Below, piece by piece: positions 58,560-64,000 of a stretch of 64,000 nt of DNA. Numbering within the stretch: the first letter of the stretch is position 1; every line of letters starts with the position of its first letter. Position numbers and translations under genes: made by a program. The stretch lies in the NCBI RefSeq assembly GCF_000346465.2, contig NC_034009.1, forward strand, positions 3,051,972 to 3,115,971. The letters are read 5' to 3'. The notes under the pieces are model-generated. The model did no database searches and was not told the DNA's origin. It was given only the letters and a program-made list of their open reading frames with translations. Source of the DNA: Prunus persica (lineage: Eukaryota; Streptophyta; Magnoliopsida; Rosales; Rosaceae).

Positions 58560-59294
58560 TCGCCAATATACTTGGCAGACAATTAATGTCGTGTTTGTCT
58601 TCTCCATGTCTTTTTTGTTTTTGTTTGATGGAATTTGCTTTGTGTTGTATGAATATATATTGATGTTGATAAACTGCGTGTATAAGCGAGGATGTTCCGG
58701 ATCCAATGTATTGTAATGAATGTGCCGTTGTTTTGTTTGTGTTCTGATACATCTCACATCAACTGGATTAAGGAGTAAAAAAGTATTAGTATAACTTGTT
58801 AACATGATCAACTACAAAGAAAATCCTATAGCTTATGGAATTGTTGTTCACATGGGTGTATGTTAATATGGGGACCAAATCTCATGTATCATGGCTTAAT
58901 CCATATGCCACAACTAAAAGATGTGGGATGATCGAACTTCCCTCCCACTAGAGAAGTGCGGAGCGAGGGAGACACAAATCGCTTATCTGATCCCATTACC
59001 ATGAGGTGGAGGACGGGATGCGCAAAGCTAGGGAAGTGGGGCTAAACCCAAGAACTCGAAGCGCTATTAAAAACCCGCTAGACCTCCAGCAAAGGTATGA
59101 GAAATTTAATTGAACACTAAGAATACGCTGCACAAACACTGACTTGAGCGTTGGAGTGACTTTTGCAAGTACTCACTCCATTTCCACCATTCGATCTCGG
59201 GAACTTAATCCGGAGTTTTCTTTCAACCAAGAAAGCGTGCAGACTTCAGTCAAGAACCTATGGAGGTATTTCTTCTTGAAAGAAAAAAAAAAGG

Positions 59295-59745
59295 GTCGTG
59301 AACACCTTGGATCAATTGAGAAACCGAAGGCGCATGGGTCCAGAATGACAACTAAGGGGTATTGGGCCCTGCATGGACAGCTCAAGCACAAGGAAAAAGT
59401 AAAAAGGGAAAGAAAAAAAAAGTCGTGAACACCTTGGATCCGTTGAGAGACTGAAGGCGCACAGGTCTGGAAGGACAGCTAAGGAGTATTGAAGCCCGCA
59501 TGGACAGCTCAAGCGCAAGGATAAAGGAAGAAAGGGAAAGAAAAAAAAAAGTCGCGAACACCTTGGATCCGTTGAGAAACCGGGTCCAGAAGGAGAGCTA
59601 AGGGGTATTGGGGCCCGCATGGATGGCTCAATTACAAGAAAAAAAGGAAAAGGGAAAAATAAAAAATAAAAAAAAGTCATGGATACATTGGATCAGTTGA
59701 GGAACCGAAGGCGCACGGGTCCGGAAGGACAGCTCAAGGGTATTG
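59295..59745. repeat. Tandem repeat, about 127 bp x 3.5
   Basis: Copies start at 59295, 59422, 59551 and 59676 with GTCGTGAACACCTTGGATC or close variants, each ending in an A-rich AAAGGGAAAGAAAAAA tract. ORFs here are by-products of the repeat. Confidence 0.9.
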
Positions 59746-59749
59746 GAAT

Positions 59750-59960
59750 CCATTTGGGATCAGCTAGCAAAGAGAAAGCAAGGAGCATGGGACCTACCGG
59801 ATTGGCAAAAGCTCAAAACCAAGCGCACCCCAACTAGGCTTGGGATCAGCTAGCAAAGAGAAACCAATAGGCATGGGACCCACCAGATCAGCAAAAGCTT
59901 AAAACCAGGCGCACCCCAATCCATTTGGGATCGGCTAGGAAAGAGAAAGCAAGGAGCATG
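59750..59960. repeat. Tandem repeat, about 86 bp x 2.4
   Basis: TGGGATCAGCTAGCAAAGAG recurs at 59755, 59841 and (as TCGGCTAGGAAAGAG) 59926, with GCGCACCCCAA between. Confidence 0.9.
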
Positions 59961-62043
59961 TCCCCTTTTCTCTCTCTAGACACGTGTCTCGGGTGTGGAG
60001 AGAGAAAATATTCTTTATGAGAGTTCATTGTGTGTAACATTTTGTGAGGTGACTTGTAAGATCTTCGATCACAAGCATGTGGAGTTTCATGAGTACGGTT
60101 TTCAACCATAAGTATAATCTTCGATCATGCATTCGGCTTTCAACAACGAGTATGGTCTTCAACCATGATTTTGAATTATGCCTTCAACCAAGTTTTGTCT
60201 TCGACATGAATTTCGCCTTAGCCAAGAGCAGTCTTCGACCATAAGTTGAGTACTTGCATGCCCCCATCAGTTTAGAGTGCATCTTTGCTAACTTCATAAT
60301 TTGCCATATAGAGAAATAGGCAATAGAGAAAACTCTTAAAATTTTCTTTTTTATCCTAAGTGGTGCAATGGTTGCCCCACCACTCAAAGTTATTCAGCAT
60401 ATGTAGTCAAGAGGTGCATGCTGGATTTCATGTGGTCATTTTTAACAAGCTGTCAAACAATTCTAACCATACAAGAATATAATGTTAATTTTATCAACAA
60501 AAATCATTTTCAATGTACTCTAAAGTTTCGCCCCCGTATGAATCAATACGTAGGTTTAGTAGCATTTAGCTATTGAGCAGCATATGACTAAATTCAAATT
60601 CAAGCATTTTATAGAGCCATACATGAAAATGTTCTAATCTTCCGAATGTAAGAGGAATAAGTAAAATACTTTGGCATATGTCAGATATATATAATCAATT
60701 TAAAAGCTTATGATCATACGCCTTTCAGGCCATGGCTTCACCAATAATAAAAAATTAGCTGCTGTAAAATCGCACTAGACATACCATAAGCTCATGAGTC
60801 ATAAGACCAGGATTGATATCATCATTCTTCATCACTCAAATGCTAATAGCTTCACTATTTGCTCGTTGCAAATCATGCAATTCGCTGCAAAGGAAAAGGT
60901 TGGACCTGACAACATATGCACATTAGTGTGGTGCTCATAGTTATCGTGTCTGAATTCCAACGGCAGCAATGTTTGGGCCCAAGGGGCATTGCACCAGTCA
61001 CCTTCGCTGGCCTTGGTAAATCTGCCTTTCTGTACAGTGTAGACAGTGGTTCTCTTGGCTCTCTACACATTGTAACAATTATAAACCATTTTAGTTACAT
61101 CTACGGAGAAGCATACATGCCCCCAGCACTTCATTGCGTGCCTTCACTTGCTATGAATACGTGAGGTGGTATTGGATAATGAATTATCGAATGTGTTTAA
61201 ATTGATAATACTCCCAGCTATGATTGTTTTGAAAATAAAAATAAAAATTTCATGTTGCTGCAATGTGAACATTCTTTTAATCAAATAAATATGAACATCA
61301 AACGATTGATCAAGTATCATGTCTTCCAGGAATTCTTGAATAGAAGGGCATCACCAATACTTTGATCGACATTTGTTACTTTCGAATGAAAGCTGTAACT
61401 TATGTATTTGCCTTCTCAGAGCATTAATTTCAGCATATATGCCTCTACTCCATTCTTAGCCCCTTCAAGATTTTTCTGGTGTCGTTCAATCACGTGCGAG
61501 CCTTGGCTTTGTAGGATTTAACCCCTGCCTCCAATTCAGAGATTCATTGCACGAAGTTATGGCTTTTGCACAAGTGGAATATGACTGCATATGTTCTAGT
61601 TAAATTTGAATACCAATTATCTCTATGAAACTTGATGCTGCTAGGTCATGAAACTACCAAAAGCATGGGGTAGAAATTCTTCCCTATCTGGGGCAGTAAT
61701 TCATGCCCCCATTCGTGCCCCTAATTCAATCGATTTGGTACAAACCGTTGCATGCATCCCAATAAAAATTGGATACTAACCTCTGAAAAGTTGAAGGCTC
61801 ATTTCACGAAAATTCTTTTGTGAGATTTTGGAGCCGTGCGTGATTGGTATAGCCCAATTCACATTGTGTTTTGGCAAGAAGATGCACTGTGATAAAAATG
61901 TATAGTTGTGAAATGACAAAAGAGTATAGAAATTCTTCTCTGTTGGGAGATTTAATTCATGCCCCCATTGTAGCTTCCAAGGCAAGAGTGTACCATGGCT
62001 TCTCATTATGACTTTTTGTACGATTCCCACAGACAGCGCCAAT

Positions 62044-62537
62044 TGTTGGAGGGGAAAATTTCGGATCCTCCAACAAGTAATTTGATTTCCGTGTTGAGAA
62101 GCCGGACACCATTTTGATTGCCACAAGTGAGAGAGGAAGGGGGTACTTGCAAGAAAACACTCCGACGCTCAAGTCAGTGTTCGTTCATGAATATTGTAGT
62201 AGAATCAATCATACCTCTCCCCCCTTATGCTAGGAAATTATTTGGCCTTTTATAGGCATTTGGGCTCCAAGTTCCATGTTCCATGGTTTTCTCCATGATA
62301 CACAATCACTCCATCATGGGCATGGTAGTGAGTGATTATGAGGACTTTGTCATGTGGCATGAAACATGCTAGTCTTTGATCATGGGCATAGGACATGTTT
62401 GCCTTGGTAGGCCTTGGCCATCAAGTCCCACGAATCCCATGATGTCATGGATAAAAAATAAAACATGTGTACCTCCACTTCCCCAAGTTTAAGTTGCGAG
62501 TGGATTGATTTCTTGAGGAGTAATTTTTGATCCCACG
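62044..62537 (-). repeat. Gypsy-like LTR (- strand)
   Basis: Starts TGTTGGAGGGG on the + axis, next to the primer-binding region. The outer edge is set by the junction with CACTA-like DNA. Contains the leader phrase CACTCCGACGCTCAAGTCAG and a CCTTTTATAGGC TATA-like site (about 62249). Confidence 0.55.
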
Positions 62538-62994
62538 GGTGGTTATTCTAAATATCTTGAAAACATCGGATAATATAGGACAAGTGAAGTGGTTTTTTTA
62601 CAAAGGCATCGCAACAATAAAGACATCGTTGCTTATGAAGTTATGATACAAATCAACTACAACATTTCTATAAATACCGATGCTAAATTAATTATAGACA
62701 TCGGAAAATAAAAAGTAAGTGAGGTGGTTCTTGTGAAAAAACATCAGTGGTATATAAAGAACCGATGTTGTCGTCAAAGACATCGGAAGTCAACATAATT
62801 TGGACGAAAGTCAACAATTGAAGCTCATTAAGGCATCACTTTGGTTGAAGAAACCGATGTTTTTTCTGTAAAAGGCATCGGGTTTTCCATGATGCCTTTT
62901 ATACCCCCATTTAGCATCACCTTACGAGGCATTGGTATGTGATAGTAAAAGGCATTGGTTTTTCCCCAATGCCTATTAGCCTTTTTGTAGTAGT
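62538..62994. mobile_element. CACTA-like terminal fragment, second copy
   Basis: Same sequence as 48491-48925 with about 90% identity by eye. Dense GCATCGG / CCGATG motifs, same left edge GTGGTTATTCTAAATA and same right edge TTGTAGTAGT, followed by the same PCR exon 3 tail. Confidence 0.7.
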
Positions 62995-63241
62995 CTGTCA
63001 AGAACATTCTCAGCTCAAATCTAGAGGGGCTTCGACCCCTCGAGAGGTTCTAATCCAAACCCTATATTAGCACAATCATCAAGTTATTATGAGCCTTAAT
63101 TATCAATTTTATATCATTATCATTAACATCATTTGGTCCTAATCAAAGTTAACGATTTTATTTTGTTTTTGTATGTAAAATTTAGGTTGGATTGGGCAAC
63201 CAACTTCCGCTCCACAGGTGCCTCCATCCATGCACAAGTGA
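62995..63241 (+). pseudogene. PCR relic, end of exon 3 and exon 4
   Basis: TGTCAAGAACATTCTCAGC with one extra G later (AGAGGGGCTTCG), then exon 4 (63186-63241) reading [18 protein letters not shown] then stop. MHK subfamily; a twin of 48926-49173. Confidence 0.78.
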
Positions 63242-63391
63242 TCTTGAATATACTTTGTCAGACACAGGCCTGTTAACAATTTTTTTGTTTGTTTAATTAC
63301 TCAGTTTCAGGAATAAATGGTTAATTTGTATTCTTTACGTTTGAAGATTAATAATGTTGACAAATGTGTGCTTAAGAGAGGGTGTCTTCCT

Positions 63392-64000
63392 GTCACGCCC
63401 AGGATTTGGGGTACGGTGGAAAAAAAAAAAACCGCACCCTGTGAATGAGAAAATAAAAAATGGCCAAAAAAAGGTTTAAAATAAACTTCTCTTATAAAAA
63501 TAGCTCCAAAGTCATACAAGAGTACAAGAAATAAATAAAGTTCTATCATTCTTATCTAATTCAACATCAGCTCGCCTATCACCTGTCTTTTGGGTTTTAC
63601 AACTGCAAGGTCTATAAAGGGGTGAGCAAAACCACAGCTTAGTAGGGACATAAATCTTTCCATATTAAATTGATATAATTAAATTAAGTGACATGCAATC
63701 ACATAACAAATAAAAGATAATAATACATGAATGAGCTTCGATTCTACCCAACCCATTAATCTATATAATAAGGCAAACAAATCTGCATGTCCCATACCAT
63801 GGATTTTACTACTGTAATTTTGAATGCCCTATTATATAAACTCACCTCATCTTAATCATCCCATAATTCCCCTTTTGCTAGTCTTCTTGTCTAAGCCATT
63901 GATCTCCAAGCCCACCAAATCACCCAATCGACAATTATACCGCCAATATCCGAATCTACTATGCACACGGGCTCGCCTGAACTTGGTCCATACAATGATC
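63392..64000 (+). mobile_element. LTR-like sequence running off the window
   Basis: Begins TGTCACGCCCAGGATT at the same host position as the 55923 copy and is collinear with it to the window end. It is non-coding. Confidence 0.6.

Larger units (their letters stand above)
58867..62537. mobile_element. Degenerate Ty3/Gypsy-like LTR retrotransposon debris
   Basis: Begins TGGGGACCAAATC just after PCR 3' flank. An LTR leader phrase (CTGACTTGAGCGTTGGAGTG, about 59131) occurs in + orientation. At the far end a - strand LTR (62044-62537) is preceded by ATTGGCGCTGTCTGTGGGAA (about 62024-62043), a classical Gypsy primer-binding region. The two LTR pieces point in opposite directions, so more than one element is involved. 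No intact gag or pol is seen in 60200-62000. Confidence 0.55.

Noticed and set aside
60873..61164. Overlapping 65- and 82-codon frames within Gypsy debris
   Set aside because: Composition is slightly protein-like but no family could be named, and both strands are open, so not called a gene.
1..64000. tRNA or rRNA genes
   Set aside because: I saw no convincing cloverleaf or rRNA segment; tRNA-like matches are retrotransposon primer-binding sites.

Overview
The window is nuclear DNA from a flowering plant. It has spliced genes with GT-AG introns, a CC-NB-ARC-LRR resistance gene, PLAC8-type PLANT CADMIUM RESISTANCE (PCR) genes, and Ty1/Copia, Ty3/Gypsy-like, hAT, Mutator-like, CACTA and PIF/Harbinger elements. 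The AT-rich, transposon-dense character and the style of the NLR point to a eudicot. A Rosaceae tree is my best guess from general familiarity, not proven.

The organising principle is a repeated two-gene module: a PCR gene on the + strand followed tail-to-tail by an NLR gene on the - strand. Around seven module copies can be traced, most of them decayed. PCR genes with all four exons open and all splice sites present lie at 15045-16010, 32917-33873, 46789-47705 and 57664-58559. A fifth, at 22223-23178, is damaged. Relics lie at 5.3-5.7, 23.5, 31.7, 44.7, 49.0, 52.6, 55.2 and 63.1 kb. Only one NLR is intact (24231-28085, 949 codons over two exons). The others survive as pieces at 18.9-21.5, 39.9-40.06, 43.7-44.6, 48.06-48.5 and 51.6-52.5 kb, plus a bare NLR 5' flank at about 10.0 kb.

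Layout: 1-5.2 kb, gene-poor DNA with a deleted PIF/Harbinger element and a Tourist-like MITE. 5.3-10.2 kb, PCR relic, degenerate Copia element and NLR promoter relic. 10.4-14.5 kb, nested hAT element and an insertion carrying fragments of unrelated host genes (SET-domain methyltransferase and UDP-GlcNAc pyrophosphorylase). 15-21.5 kb, PCR copy B, a 2.6-kb solo LTR with a 96-bp minisatellite, NLR pseudogene. 22-28 kb, PCR copy C and the intact NLR. 29-32.5 kb, Copia gag fragment and small elements. 32.9-39.6 kb, PCR copy D and a complete but mutated Copia element with two LTRs. 39.9-55.3 kb, NLR, PCR and Copia debris containing a roughly 5-kb segmental duplication (42186-46953 and 50130-55334). 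55.3-64 kb, LTR remnants, PCR copy F, Gypsy-like debris with tandem repeats, a CACTA terminus and a second LTR-like sequence running off the window.

No wholly new system is visible. The most interesting content is the co-duplicated PCR/NLR module, its altered cysteine motif, the multi-gene capture at 12.1-14.5 kb, and several insertions whose empty sites are preserved in the same window. Exon coordinates were read by eye from ORFs and splice consensus; no alignment or database search was run.
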